Shown piece after piece: positions 44,767-52,525 of a DNA stretch of 64,000 nt. The stretch comes from Gemmatimonadota bacterium (GTDB taxonomy: Bacteria > Gemmatimonadota > Gemmatimonadetes > Gemmatimonadales > GWC2-71-9). The DNA lies in contig QHUL01000050.1 in NCBI GenBank assembly GCA_003222115.1, forward strand, positions 81,086 through 145,085, written 5' to 3'. The notes under the pieces are model-generated. The model saw only the letters and a list, made by a program, of their open reading frames with translations, was not told the origin of the DNA and did not search any database. Each line of letters starts with the position of its first letter. Position 1 is the stretch's first letter. Position numbers and translations under genes: made by a program.

Positions 44767-44897
44767 GCCGCGCGACTCGGTGCCGCGCGCCGGGGTAGCT
44801 ACGGAGGCGGGGAGGCGGTCTATTTCCAGCCCAACGCGGGCCGCGCTGCGGCCGTAGGTAGTGTGCCAACGCGCCACACCGAGGAGGACCTCAGTCG

Positions 44898-45440
44898 ATG
44901 GATGCCCAGCCCCAGGCGGTGCCGACCATGCGTTCGCCCGAGCGCTGGCTCGCGGTCCTCCGGATCGCCGTCGGCCTGTGGTTCCTGAAGGCGCTCGTCA
45001 CGAAGCTGAGCGTGACCCTGCTGTGGGGGTTCCTGCCGTTGCCCACTGCGTCCGAGCGCTGGCTCCACGTGATGCCGATCCTCGTCGGGAAATACGGCGA
45101 AGGCAATCCGGTCGGCTTCTTCCGGGACTTCCTGCAGAACACGGTGATCCCGCACAGTCAGCTGTTCGCTCAGCTCACGGCGTTCGGCGAAGTCGCCGTG
45201 GGTCTCGGCCTCACAGCGGGCCTGCTCACGACGCTGGCGGCGGGCATCGGGCTGTTGCTCGTCGTCAACTACGGGCTGGCGGTGCAGTGGCAGGGCTCTG
45301 CGCAACAGGGCTTCCACTACATGCTCGTCGTGAGCCTGGTGGTCATCCTCGCCGCGCGGGCGGGACGCTACTGGGGGGTGGACGGCTGGCTGCGTCTGCG
45401 CCGGCCCGGATCGCTGCTCGCGCGCCTGCCGCTCGGCTGA
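44898..45440 (+). CDS. DoxX-like membrane protein
   Basis: The 180-residue protein has four predicted membrane helices and the DoxX-like opening RIAVGLWFLKALVTKL. Relatives are quinol- or thiosulfate-linked membrane subunits or proteins of unknown function. It has GAGGAGG six bases before the ATG. It is convergent with the beta-propeller gene and is the left border of the methylotrophy genes; a direct link to them is not shown. Confidence 0.82.
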   Translation: MDAQPQAVPTMRSPERWLAVLRIAVGLWFLKALVTKLSVTLLWGFLPLPTASERWLHVMPILVGKYGEGNPVGFFRDFLQNTVIPHSQLFAQLTAFGEVAVGLGLTAGLLTTLAAGIGLLLVVNYGLAVQWQGSAQQGFHYMLVVSLVVILAARAGRYWGVDGWLRLRRPGSLLARLPLG

Positions 45441-45450
45441 GCGGGCCCGC

Positions 45451-46410
45451 TCACGGAATGTAGAGCAGGTCGTTGGGCCGGTCACCCACGGGGATGGCCG
45501 CGACCACCTTCCGGGTCTTGGTGTCGATCACCGAAACGGTGTTAGACCGTCCGTCGGCCGTGTAGAGCCGGCTGCCGTCAGGCGTGAGCGCGATGCCCCA
45601 CGGCCGCCGCCCCACGACGATCGTGTCGATCACGGTGCGTGTGGCCACGTCGATGACGCTGACACTGGCGGCCGCACCCTCCGTGACGTAGGCCAGCCGG
45701 CCGTCCAGGGTGAAGGCGACGCGCACCGGCTTCGTCTTCCGGTCCCGGATCGGGAACTGCCCGAGTACGCTGTCCGTGGCGACGTCGATGATCGTGACGT
45801 TGCCGCCCGCTTCCGCCGTCACCCACGCCTGGCGGCCGTCCGGGGTGAAGGCGACCGTGCGGGGATTGTCGCCGACGTGGATCGTGCGCAACTCGCGGCC
45901 GGTCGCGGCGTCGAGGACCGAGACGTTGTTGCTCGTCTCGGCGGTGACGTAGACCTTCTTGCCGTCGCGCGTGATCCCGATCCCCTCGGGCTCGACTCCC
46001 ACCGGCGTGGCAAACCGCATCTGTCCCGTCGCGACGTCGATCGCGGACGCGTGGGCGATCTCCTCGTTCGAGACGAACAGCGTGCGACCGTCGGGGCTCA
46101 CCACCACGAGCTCGGGATCCCGCCCCGCCGGGAGCGTCCGCGTCATCGTGGCTTTGGCCACGTCGATCACGCCGATCGCGTCGTCCTGACCGAGCGCGAC
46201 GTACACGGTATGCCCGTCGGGGCTCAGTGCCATCCCCCGCGGCCGCTTGCCCACCGCGATGGTCCCCACCACCGAGCCGGTCGCGGGCGCGATCACACTG
46301 ATCGTGTTCGCGATTTCGTTGCTGACGTACAACTGCGGCCCGGGTCGCTGCGCCGGGGCGGCAGTCGCGCACAGCGCGAGCGCCACGACGCTGGAAGCGC
46401 GTGCGGCCAT
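45451..46410 (-). CDS. YVTN-type beta-propeller, PQQ-dehydrogenase-associated
   Basis: The 319-residue protein has a signal peptide (ASSVVALALCATAAPA) and seven or so repeats of the type PDGRTLFVSN / VSVIDVATxxV, a YVTN beta-propeller. The group resembles the PQQ-dependent catabolism-associated propellers. It is periplasmic. It may bind or chaperone quinoprotein or metal partners. The ATG at 46410 has GAGGAGG upstream. It is the last gene of the xoxF transcription direction. Confidence 0.87.
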   Translation of the reverse strand: MAARASSVVALALCATAAPAQRPGPQLYVSNEIANTISVIAPATGSVVGTIAVGKRPRGMALSPDGHTVYVALGQDDAIGVIDVAKATMTRTLPAGRDPELVVVSPDGRTLFVSNEEIAHASAIDVATGQMRFATPVGVEPEGIGITRDGKKVYVTAETSNNVSVLDAATGRELRTIHVGDNPRTVAFTPDGRQAWVTAEAGGNVTIIDVATDSVLGQFPIRDRKTKPVRVAFTLDGRLAYVTEGAAASVSVIDVATRTVIDTIVVGRRPWGIALTPDGSRLYTADGRSNTVSVIDTKTRKVVAAIPVGDRPNDLLYIP

Positions 46411-46432
46411 CACCAACCTCCTCGATGCGATG

Positions 46433-47689
46433 TCAGTCGTTGAAGATCGCCTGGTCTCGATTGAGGGCCTTGTCGAGCCCCCGGATGCGGTCCTGGCCCC
46501 GGATAGTACGCAAGATGGCCCCCGTGAGGTCCGCCCCGGTGACGTCCGAGTCGGTGAGGTCTGCGCCGGTCAAATTGGCACGCGTGAAATTGACCTTGCG
46601 CAGGTTCGCGGCCGTGAGGTCGGCACCGGAGAGGTCGGCGCTCGTCACGTCGGTGCGCATCACCCCCATCGACTGGTTCCCCGGATCGGCGCCCAGATTG
46701 GCGTGCGCCAGGGTGGTGCGCACGAGCTTGGCGTTGGTCATGACGGCGATGACGCGGGCCCCGGTGAGGTCGGCGTCCGAGAGGTCGGCGCCCATCAGGA
46801 TGGTCGCGAACAAACTGGCGTCGCGCAGGTCGGCGTGGCGCAAGTCGACGCGGTACATGACGGCGACGTCGAGGGTCGTCCCGGCGAAGACCGCCTGGCT
46901 CGCCACGGCGTCCGACAGCGTCACCGAGAACATCTGAGCCTTGGAGAAGTTGGTGCCCACGCAGCGGCAGCGGGACAGGTTTGCGCGCTTGAAGTCCACC
47001 CCGGCCAGATCGAGCCCGGAGAGGTCCTTGCCCGTCAGGTCCACGGGGTGCTGCGGCGTGGCGGCGGCGAGGGCCGCGAGCACCTGATCGCGGGTGAGCC
47101 GCTCGCCCTGGGGCACCTGCGCCGGGGGCGCGGTGGGGCGGGGAGGGTCGGCAGACGGCGAGTCGGCAGTCGCGAGCCGCCGCGCCATGGCGAGCGTCGC
47201 CTTCGGCAGCAGGTCGACGATGTCGCCCTTGATCTCAAACTCGTCGCGATAGCGCACCCGGCCTGTCGCCACGTCCACCATCGCCCCGTACAGCAACCAG
47301 ATCAGGTTGGAGAGCCGGCTGATGCGCCCCGTCACGACCCGGTCCACGCCCAGGGCGCGGCCCAGGGTCACGGCGCACGTGAGGTCGCTACAGTCGCGGG
47401 GCGTGAGCCCGCGGGCGGTGAGCGCGGCCGCGACCCGGGGCTCCGCGGTGGGGACGTAACGCCCCATCGCCGTGAGGTCGGCGGCGAGCCAGCCCTCGGG
47501 CGTGTGGCCGCTCGAGCCCAGCGCCACGCGCACGCTGTCCGCATTGGGGTAGGCGCTTGCGTCGACCGTGACGAACTCGACGACTGCGACGGAGGTGCGT
47601 GCCGCCCCGTCCTGGGCCGGTCCCGGTGCCGGTGCGAGGGCGCTCAGGGCCGCCAGGGCCAAGGCGACATCCCCCGCGCCGCGTGTCAC
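46433..47689 (-). CDS. Exported pentapeptide-repeat protein with N-terminal DUF2380-like domain
   Basis: The 418-residue protein starts with a signal peptide (LALAALSALAPAPG). Residues about 30-165 resemble a DUF2380/TolB-like domain (VAVVEFVTVDAS, GVDRVVTGRISRL). From about 215 to 400 the A(D/N)Lxx pentapeptide repeats (GADLSDADLTGARV, ANLRKVNFTRANLTGADLT) should fold into a right-handed quadrilateral beta-helix. The GTG start overlaps the xoxJG stop (GTGA), so it is coupled to the methanol-oxidation genes. Its role there is unknown. Confidence 0.85.
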   Translation of the reverse strand: MTRGAGDVALALAALSALAPAPGPAQDGAARTSVAVVEFVTVDASAYPNADSVRVALGSSGHTPEGWLAADLTAMGRYVPTAEPRVAAALTARGLTPRDCSDLTCAVTLGRALGVDRVVTGRISRLSNLIWLLYGAMVDVATGRVRYRDEFEIKGDIVDLLPKATLAMARRLATADSPSADPPRPTAPPAQVPQGERLTRDQVLAALAAATPQHPVDLTGKDLSGLDLAGVDFKRANLSRCRCVGTNFSKAQMFSVTLSDAVASQAVFAGTTLDVAVMYRVDLRHADLRDASLFATILMGADLSDADLTGARVIAVMTNAKLVRTTLAHANLGADPGNQSMGVMRTDVTSADLSGADLTAANLRKVNFTRANLTGADLTDSDVTGADLTGAILRTIRGQDRIRGLDKALNRDQAIFND

Positions 47690-48879
47690 TGGCTCTTCTT
47701 GAGGTCCGACTCGCGGTGGGGCCGCCCGGGCTTGAGCCAGCCGTCACTGCGCGCCTTCGCGTAGAGATAGATCTCCTTGATGGCGGACGTGTCCAGCAGC
47801 ACCTTCCACGCCGGCATCCCCTTTTCGGGGCGGCCGTTCCACGCCGTGTATTCGAACGAGTCGCGTGGGAAGGCCTGGCCCGCGGCACTCAAGACCCAGC
47901 GCAGGTCCGGCGCGGTCGGGAGGATGGGATTCATCGCGTCCTCGCCGTGGCACCGGAAGCAGTACACGTGCCACCACTTCCATCCTTGGTAGATGGAGTC
48001 CGACACGAGAAGGCTGTCCCGCGCCGCTGGGGCGGGCACGGCATGCGGCGCAGCGCTGTGCAGCTCCAGCATCGGCACGTTGTAGTCCCGCAGGATGCCG
48101 AGGATGTCGCTGCGCCGCCGGTCGATGACGGAGTCGAGCTGCGCCTTGAGCTCCTTGTCGCGGTGGCGCACGCCCATCGCCATGCTGAACGCGAACGGCA
48201 AGCCCGAGACGACGTCCGAATCGGGGAGCGGGACCAGCGTCAGCGCCACGGACTGACGCTTCACCCAGTAGCCCGCCTTGGGACCCCACACGACCGCGAC
48301 GTTGATCGAGTCCTTCGCGACGGCCTCGATGATGTCTTGCGGGTGGTCGGCGTGCGGGTCCGCATTCAGGAAGTTCCCGAAGCCCACCAGGCCGAGGATG
48401 CCGCGGGCGCTCAGCGCGTGCGCGGGCGGCGTTTGCGTGTAGTCGTAGCCGATCATGTTGACGCCGATCTTGAGGTGCTTGAGCAGCGTGTCATCGAGCG
48501 AGCGGAGGGTCAGCCCGCGGTCGGCGCGGTACACGAGGTAATACGTCGAGCGGTAGTACGGCTTGGTGGTCGCGACGGGATCGAAACCGACGGGCACGTT
48601 GATGAGGACGTCGCAGAAGCCGCCGAGGATGGTGTTCCGCAGGAAGCCGCGCCGCTCGGGCCACCAATAGTTGATCACCGCGGCGTTCAGGTCGCTCGCG
48701 ACGAGCTGCGCGATCTTGTTCTCGAAGCCCTCCCCGCGGTCGTTAGAAAAGGGGAGGTTGTACGGGTCGGCGCAGACTCGCAGATCGGTGTCTCCCCGTC
48801 TCGGCCCGCTGCCCAGGGTGAGGGCCACGAGCGCAGCGAGGCCGGCTGCCCCCGCCAGCTTCATCGGTGTGCGGCGCAT
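47686..48879 (-). CDS. Fusion of XoxJ-like binding protein and c-type cytochrome (XoxG-like)
   Basis: The 397-residue periplasmic protein has a signal peptide (AGAAGLAALVALTLG), then a solute-binding-like domain (about 31-275) opening LRVCADPYNLPFSNDRGEGFE, as in XoxJ and its relatives next to quinoprotein dehydrogenases. A C-terminal segment carries one haem motif CFRCH (307-311) and a likely Met ligand (GMPAW, Met355), so it is a c-type cytochrome domain. In methylotrophs xoxJ and xoxG (cytochrome cL-like electron acceptor of XoxF) are separate genes; here they are one polypeptide. It lies directly downstream of xoxF. Confidence 0.88.
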   Translation of the reverse strand: MRRTPMKLAGAAGLAALVALTLGSGPRRGDTDLRVCADPYNLPFSNDRGEGFENKIAQLVASDLNAAVINYWWPERRGFLRNTILGGFCDVLINVPVGFDPVATTKPYYRSTYYLVYRADRGLTLRSLDDTLLKHLKIGVNMIGYDYTQTPPAHALSARGILGLVGFGNFLNADPHADHPQDIIEAVAKDSINVAVVWGPKAGYWVKRQSVALTLVPLPDSDVVSGLPFAFSMAMGVRHRDKELKAQLDSVIDRRRSDILGILRDYNVPMLELHSAAPHAVPAPAARDSLLVSDSIYQGWKWWHVYCFRCHGEDAMNPILPTAPDLRWVLSAAGQAFPRDSFEYTAWNGRPEKGMPAWKVLLDTSAIKEIYLYAKARSDGWLKPGRPHRESDLKKSQ

Positions 48880-48921
48880 CGATCTCCCGTCGTGTAGTTG
48901 TGAAGAGCTAGCTCAATACTA

Positions 48922-48986
48922 CACCCGGTGCCGGAGCCCGTTTCGCTCCGGCACCGGGTGCCCTGCCCACAGCGGAAACCTGTGGG
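48922..48986 (-). terminator. Two hairpins between xoxF and the xoxJ-cytochrome gene
   Basis: CACCCGGTGCCGGAGC (48922-48937) and its exact complement (48945-48960) form a 16-bp stem with a 7-base loop. A second stem, CCCACAG (48966-48972) with CTGTGGG (48980-48986), lies nearer the xoxF stop. No clear U-tract follows the larger stem, so it may stabilise xoxF mRNA or lower downstream expression rather than end transcription completely. Confidence 0.6.
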
Positions 48987-49003
48987 AGTCTACGACCTCG
49001 GCC

Positions 49004-50764
49004 TTACAGCGAGAACACGAGCAGTGTGCCGCCCGCGTTGCTCTGGTTGATGTAGTCGCCGAAGGCGCCAATCGCGCCCAGCGCAGCCGTCGGATCTTCG
49101 GGTCCGATCCCGAGCGCCACGCCGGCTCCGGCCCATCCGCCGATCCCCGAGAGCACGGCGACGTACTGCTTGCCATCCGGCCCGAGGTAGGTCATGGGGT
49201 TGCCGATGATGCCCGACGGGCACTTGAACCGCCACAGCTCCGTGCCGGTGTTCGGGTCTACGGCCTTCAACCAGCCTTCCATCGTGCCGTAGAAGACCAC
49301 GCCGCCGGCGGTCGCCAGCGCGCCGCCGTAGGCAGCCAGGTTCTCCTTGATCTCCCACTTGATCTTGCCGGTCGTCGGATCCCACGCGATGAAGCGGCCG
49401 CGGTTACCGCCCGGGCCGGGGAACATGCGCACGATCGCGCCGACGTACGGTTGACCGGCGGAGTACTTCACTTCCACGCCCTCGTAGTCCATGCAGATGT
49501 TGTTCACGGGAACGTAGAAGAGCTTGGTCTGCGGCGAGTAAGCCGACGGCTGCTGATCCTTGAAGCCGATCGCGGCGGGACAGATGCCCTCGGTGTTCTT
49601 CTTCGAGGTGGTGCCGTACTGCGGGTTGCGCACCGGGACGCCCGTCGCCAGATCGATCTTCGAGGCCCAGTTCACCGGGCCGAAGGGCTCGGCCACGAGC
49701 ACCTTGCCGTTCGTCCGGTCGACCGTGTAGCCGAAGCCGTTGCGGTCGAAGTGCACCAGCGCCTTCACCGGCTTGCCACCGATGGTGAGATCGACGAGCA
49801 CGTTCTCGTTCACGCCGTCGTAGTCCCACTCGTCGTGCGGCGTCATCTGGTACGCCCACTTCACCTTCCCCGTTTCCGGATTGCGGGCCCAGATGGTCAT
49901 CGACCACTTGTTGTCGCCCGGCCGCTGATCAGGATTCCAGCTGCCCGGGTTGCCGCTGCTGTAGTAGAACAGGTTCAGCTCGGGGTCGTAGGAATACCAG
50001 CCCCAGGTGGTCCCGCCGCCGCGCGTCCACTCGTCGCCCGTCCACGTGCTGACGCCGAGGTCCTTCCCCCGGTGCGACGCGTAGTTGGCGTTGGCGTCCC
50101 CTTCAATCCCGACCTCTGCGTCGGGCCCCGTGCTGTACATCGTCCACCGCTTCTGGCCGCTGTTCACGTCGAACGCACTCACCCGGCCGCGGACCCCGAA
50201 CTCACCGCCCGAGATCCCCGCGATCACGATGTCCTTGATCACGATCGGCGCATTGGTCATGGTCGAGCCGGTCTTGTAATCGGCGTGCGGAACGCGCCAC
50301 AGCTGCTTGCCCGTCTTCGCATCCAGCGCCAGCAGGTCGCCCGCGAGCAGCTCGATGAACAGCTTGCCGCTCGGATGGTAGGCGAGGCCGCGGTTCACCA
50401 GATCGCAGCACGCGATCGGCTTCGCCTCGGCCGGCTGGGCCGGGACGTGCTTCCAGATCATCGGCGCGCCCGGCTTGGTGAGATCGAGGGCGAACACGAT
50501 GTTCGGGAACGCGCTGTGCACGTACATCACGTTGTTGATCACCAGCGGATTGCCCTCGTGGCCGTTGAGGACGCCGGTCGAGAACGTCCACGAGGCCTTG
50601 AGGCCCTTCACATTCGCCTTGGTAATCTGAGTGAGCGGACTGAACCGCTGCAGGTCGGGAGTCCGACCCGTCATGGTCCACTCGCCCGGATTCTGGGCGA
50701 CGGCGGACGCCGCGAGCACCACCAAGCTCGCCGCGATGCCGGATAGCAGTTTAAACCGGTTCAT
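49004..50764 (-). CDS. xoxF: Lanthanide-dependent methanol dehydrogenase, PQQ-containing
   Basis: The 586-residue protein is an eight-bladed PQQ alcohol dehydrogenase with a signal peptide (ASLVVLAASAVAQ). The vicinal disulfide pair (Cys119-Cys120, IACCD), metal ligands Glu188 (GGEFG) and Asn272 (SGNPGS), and the HDEWDYDG motif are intact. In the last motif Asp314 is the catalytic base and Asp316 the extra lanthanide ligand that separates XoxF from calcium-type MxaF, which has no acidic residue there. It oxidises methanol in the periplasm and passes electrons to a cytochrome. ATG at 50764 has AGG upstream. Confidence 0.95.
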   Translation of the reverse strand: MNRFKLLSGIAASLVVLAASAVAQNPGEWTMTGRTPDLQRFSPLTQITKANVKGLKASWTFSTGVLNGHEGNPLVINNVMYVHSAFPNIVFALDLTKPGAPMIWKHVPAQPAEAKPIACCDLVNRGLAYHPSGKLFIELLAGDLLALDAKTGKQLWRVPHADYKTGSTMTNAPIVIKDIVIAGISGGEFGVRGRVSAFDVNSGQKRWTMYSTGPDAEVGIEGDANANYASHRGKDLGVSTWTGDEWTRGGGTTWGWYSYDPELNLFYYSSGNPGSWNPDQRPGDNKWSMTIWARNPETGKVKWAYQMTPHDEWDYDGVNENVLVDLTIGGKPVKALVHFDRNGFGYTVDRTNGKVLVAEPFGPVNWASKIDLATGVPVRNPQYGTTSKKNTEGICPAAIGFKDQQPSAYSPQTKLFYVPVNNICMDYEGVEVKYSAGQPYVGAIVRMFPGPGGNRGRFIAWDPTTGKIKWEIKENLAAYGGALATAGGVVFYGTMEGWLKAVDPNTGTELWRFKCPSGIIGNPMTYLGPDGKQYVAVLSGIGGWAGAGVALGIGPEDPTAALGAIGAFGDYINQSNAGGTLLVFSL

Positions 50765-50793
50765 AGCTGACCTCATGTTGAGTGATGAGGATG

Positions 50794-50812
50794 GTGTGAA
50801 AGTGTTTCACAC
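50794..50812. promoter_or_regulatory. Perfect inverted repeat in the xoxF leader
   Basis: GTGTGAAA (50794-50801) and TTTCACAC (50805-50812) are separated by GTG. The site is 30 bases upstream of the xoxF ATG, inside the presumed leader. It could bind a dimeric regulator or form a small hairpin near the ribosome-binding site. Confidence 0.55.
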
Positions 50813-50907
50813 AACCTTGCCTGTAAGCGTGCGAGCACCTACGCGCGTCACGGGGGTCCACGTTCCCAACAGGCCCGACACATACCGGACTATCCTCCAT
50901 GCAGATT

Positions 50908-50952
50908 CCAACCGGGGAGTTAGGTTATATCCCCGGTTGGCCCCACTGTCAA
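50908..50952 (-). promoter_or_regulatory. Strong candidate xoxF promoter overlapped by an 11-bp-arm palindrome
   Basis: On the minus strand TTGACA (50947-50952) and TATAAC (50924-50929) have an ideal 17-base spacer. A perfect inverted repeat, CCAACCGGGGA (50908-50918) and TCCCCGGTTGG (50930-50940), surrounds the -10, so one arm is in the spacer and the other at the start site. This is the typical position for a repressor operator. Transcription would start near 50917, giving a leader of about 150 nt. The palindrome lacks a U-tract, so it is a poor terminator. Confidence 0.7.
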
Positions 50953-50975
50953 TCAGGGTCAAAAGCCCCACTTTT

Positions 50976-51959
50976 TCAGGGTGAAACGGGGGGCGCCCCG
51001 CGCGTCACGCGTGCCCCGTGCGCGCTGAAGCCACCGTCGTACACCACCCCCCCCGCGCCAAGCACGGCGCGGGCGCGAGCGGCGATGGCCTGCGACTCCT
51101 CCGAGCTCGCAGTGATCCCGTACACCGCCGGGCCCCACGAACTCTGCCCCACGCCCGCCGCGCCCCAGCCCCGCAGCCGCTCGACCATCTCACCCGTTGG
51201 ACCGGGAGCGAACACACCCCCTTGGGCGGGTGCGAACCACCCGCCCGTGACCCGCTGCACCTCCGCGAGCGCCGCCCCGAAGGCCGGCAGATCCGCCTCC
51301 GCGATCGCGGGCAACAGCTGCATCAGCACGAGATGGGCGACCCGCTCGACATCGCGCGCGGCTGGCGCGGGCAGGCGGGCGAACGCCGCCGCTTCCTCCT
51401 CCCCCGTGAGCCCGGGCTTCCCGCGCGGCACCACCACGACGCAGCGCCACGCCCCGGGGAGCGGCAGGCGGGCGAGCAACGGCGCCACGGCGCCGTCCTC
51501 CCCTTTGCGGCCGCCCTCCAGCACGAAGCCGCCGAGCGCGAACGTCCACGTCCCGATGGCGGAGCGGCGGCCCCGCCCCACGGCGCGGGCCAACGCCGTC
51601 ACCTCTGTAGGGAGTCCCCGCAGCTCGGCGAGCGCGCGGGCCACGGCGAGGGCGAGTTGCGTGCCGGAGCCGAGCCCCGAGTGCGCGGGGATGCCGCGGT
51701 GGACGACCAGGTGCGCCGCCGCGTCGGCCGCGGCGAGGCCGTGATGCCCGGCGAAGCGGCGCGCGAACTCGAGAGCGCGGTCGGCGTCGGGGCCTTCGGC
51801 CGACAGCGTCGGGGCGGGGCGGGCCTCGAGCAAGAGCGACGGCGACGGCACCGCCGCGCCCACACCGCCGAAGCGGCGGCCCAGGTCGCCGCGCAGGTCG
51901 AGAACGCCGAAGTGGAGGCGTGCCGGCGCCTCGACGAAGACCGGGCCCCGCACGCTCAT
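50976..51959 (-). CDS. Beta-ribofuranosylaminobenzene 5'-phosphate synthase
   Basis: The 327-residue protein is a GHMP-kinase-fold enzyme with the motif HRGIPAHSGLGSGTQLALA. It joins p-aminobenzoate to PRPP with loss of CO2 and PPi, the committing step of methanopterin synthesis (MptG in archaea). The family features ARLHFGVLDLRG and GQSSWGPAVYG are present. It lies at the end of the cofactor run, just upstream of xoxF. The start overlaps DUF447 by ATGA, and pabA and pabB, which supply p-aminobenzoate, are two and three genes away. Confidence 0.92.
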   Translation of the reverse strand: MSVRGPVFVEAPARLHFGVLDLRGDLGRRFGGVGAAVPSPSLLLEARPAPTLSAEGPDADRALEFARRFAGHHGLAAADAAAHLVVHRGIPAHSGLGSGTQLALAVARALAELRGLPTEVTALARAVGRGRRSAIGTWTFALGGFVLEGGRKGEDGAVAPLLARLPLPGAWRCVVVVPRGKPGLTGEEEAAAFARLPAPAARDVERVAHLVLMQLLPAIAEADLPAFGAALAEVQRVTGGWFAPAQGGVFAPGPTGEMVERLRGWGAAGVGQSSWGPAVYGITASSEESQAIAARARAVLGAGGVVYDGGFSAHGARVTRGAPPVSP

Positions 51960-52525
51960 GACGCGGCGGGCTGGGGTCGCGGCGCGGCGCGCACGTACTC
52001 CGTGAGCAGCGCCATCGCGTCCCGCTCCTGCGGGCCGGCCGTCTTGTCCACGATGACCTGGAGCCGTGCAAACTCGTCGCGGATCTGGTCCGGCGGCAGC
52101 AGCTGCGTCCGCGTCGCAAGGATCGCCGCTTCGATGACGGCATGCTTCGCCCGGTTGAAGCCGAGGAACTCGCGCCGGAAGCCGCGGTGCACGACGGCCG
52201 TGACGACCCGCGAGCGCGGCGGCGTGGCGTCGATCGCGCGGACCTCGAGCTCGCGCCACGAGCACGCGGCCTCGAGCACGGCCCCGCGGACCACGGCCGC
52301 GGGTGTGGCGGGAAACTGTGGGCTCGAAATCGCGGCGCGCGCGAACAGCAGGACGTCGTCCGTGAGATTCACCACGGCCGCCCTGGTCGCCCTCAGGTTC
52401 TTGAACGTGGCGGTCTCGAGGAACGGCTTGATGACGATCTCCTCCTCGCCCCACTCGACCCCCATGGGAGCGAAGTTCACCGTGCCCGCGGCGTCCATCG
52501 TCGTGAGGATCGACTCGATGATCAC
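51956..52525 (-). CDS. DUF447 family protein
   Basis: The 189-residue protein matches DUF447 (MIIESILTTMDAAGTVNFAPMGV, RGFRREFLGFNRAKHAVIEAAIL). The fold is like flavin-reductase or FMN-binding split barrels. DUF447 genes recur in archaea and bacteria with tetrahydromethanopterin genes, but the step is not settled. The GTG start overlaps pabA (GTGA), and its stop overlaps the beta-RFAP synthase start (ATGA), so it is firmly in the cofactor operon. Confidence 0.9.
   Translation of the reverse strand: MIIESILTTMDAAGTVNFAPMGVEWGEEEIVIKPFLETATFKNLRATRAAVVNLTDDVLLFARAAISSPQFPATPAAVVRGAVLEAACSWRELEVRAIDATPPRSRVVTAVVHRGFRREFLGFNRAKHAVIEAAILATRTQLLPPDQIRDEFARLQVIVDKTAGPQERDAMALLTEYVRAAPRPQPAAS

Noticed and set aside
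46247-50746. Large plus-strand open frames opposite to the pentapeptide, XoxJ-cytochrome and xoxF genes
   Set aside because: The minus-strand genes have clear domains and signal peptides. The opposite frames lack any motif and arise from GC bias.
50908-50940. The xoxF upstream palindrome as a plain terminator of the beta-RFAP synthase gene
   Set aside because: No U-tract follows the stem, and it exactly overlaps a near-consensus promoter, so a regulatory role is more likely.
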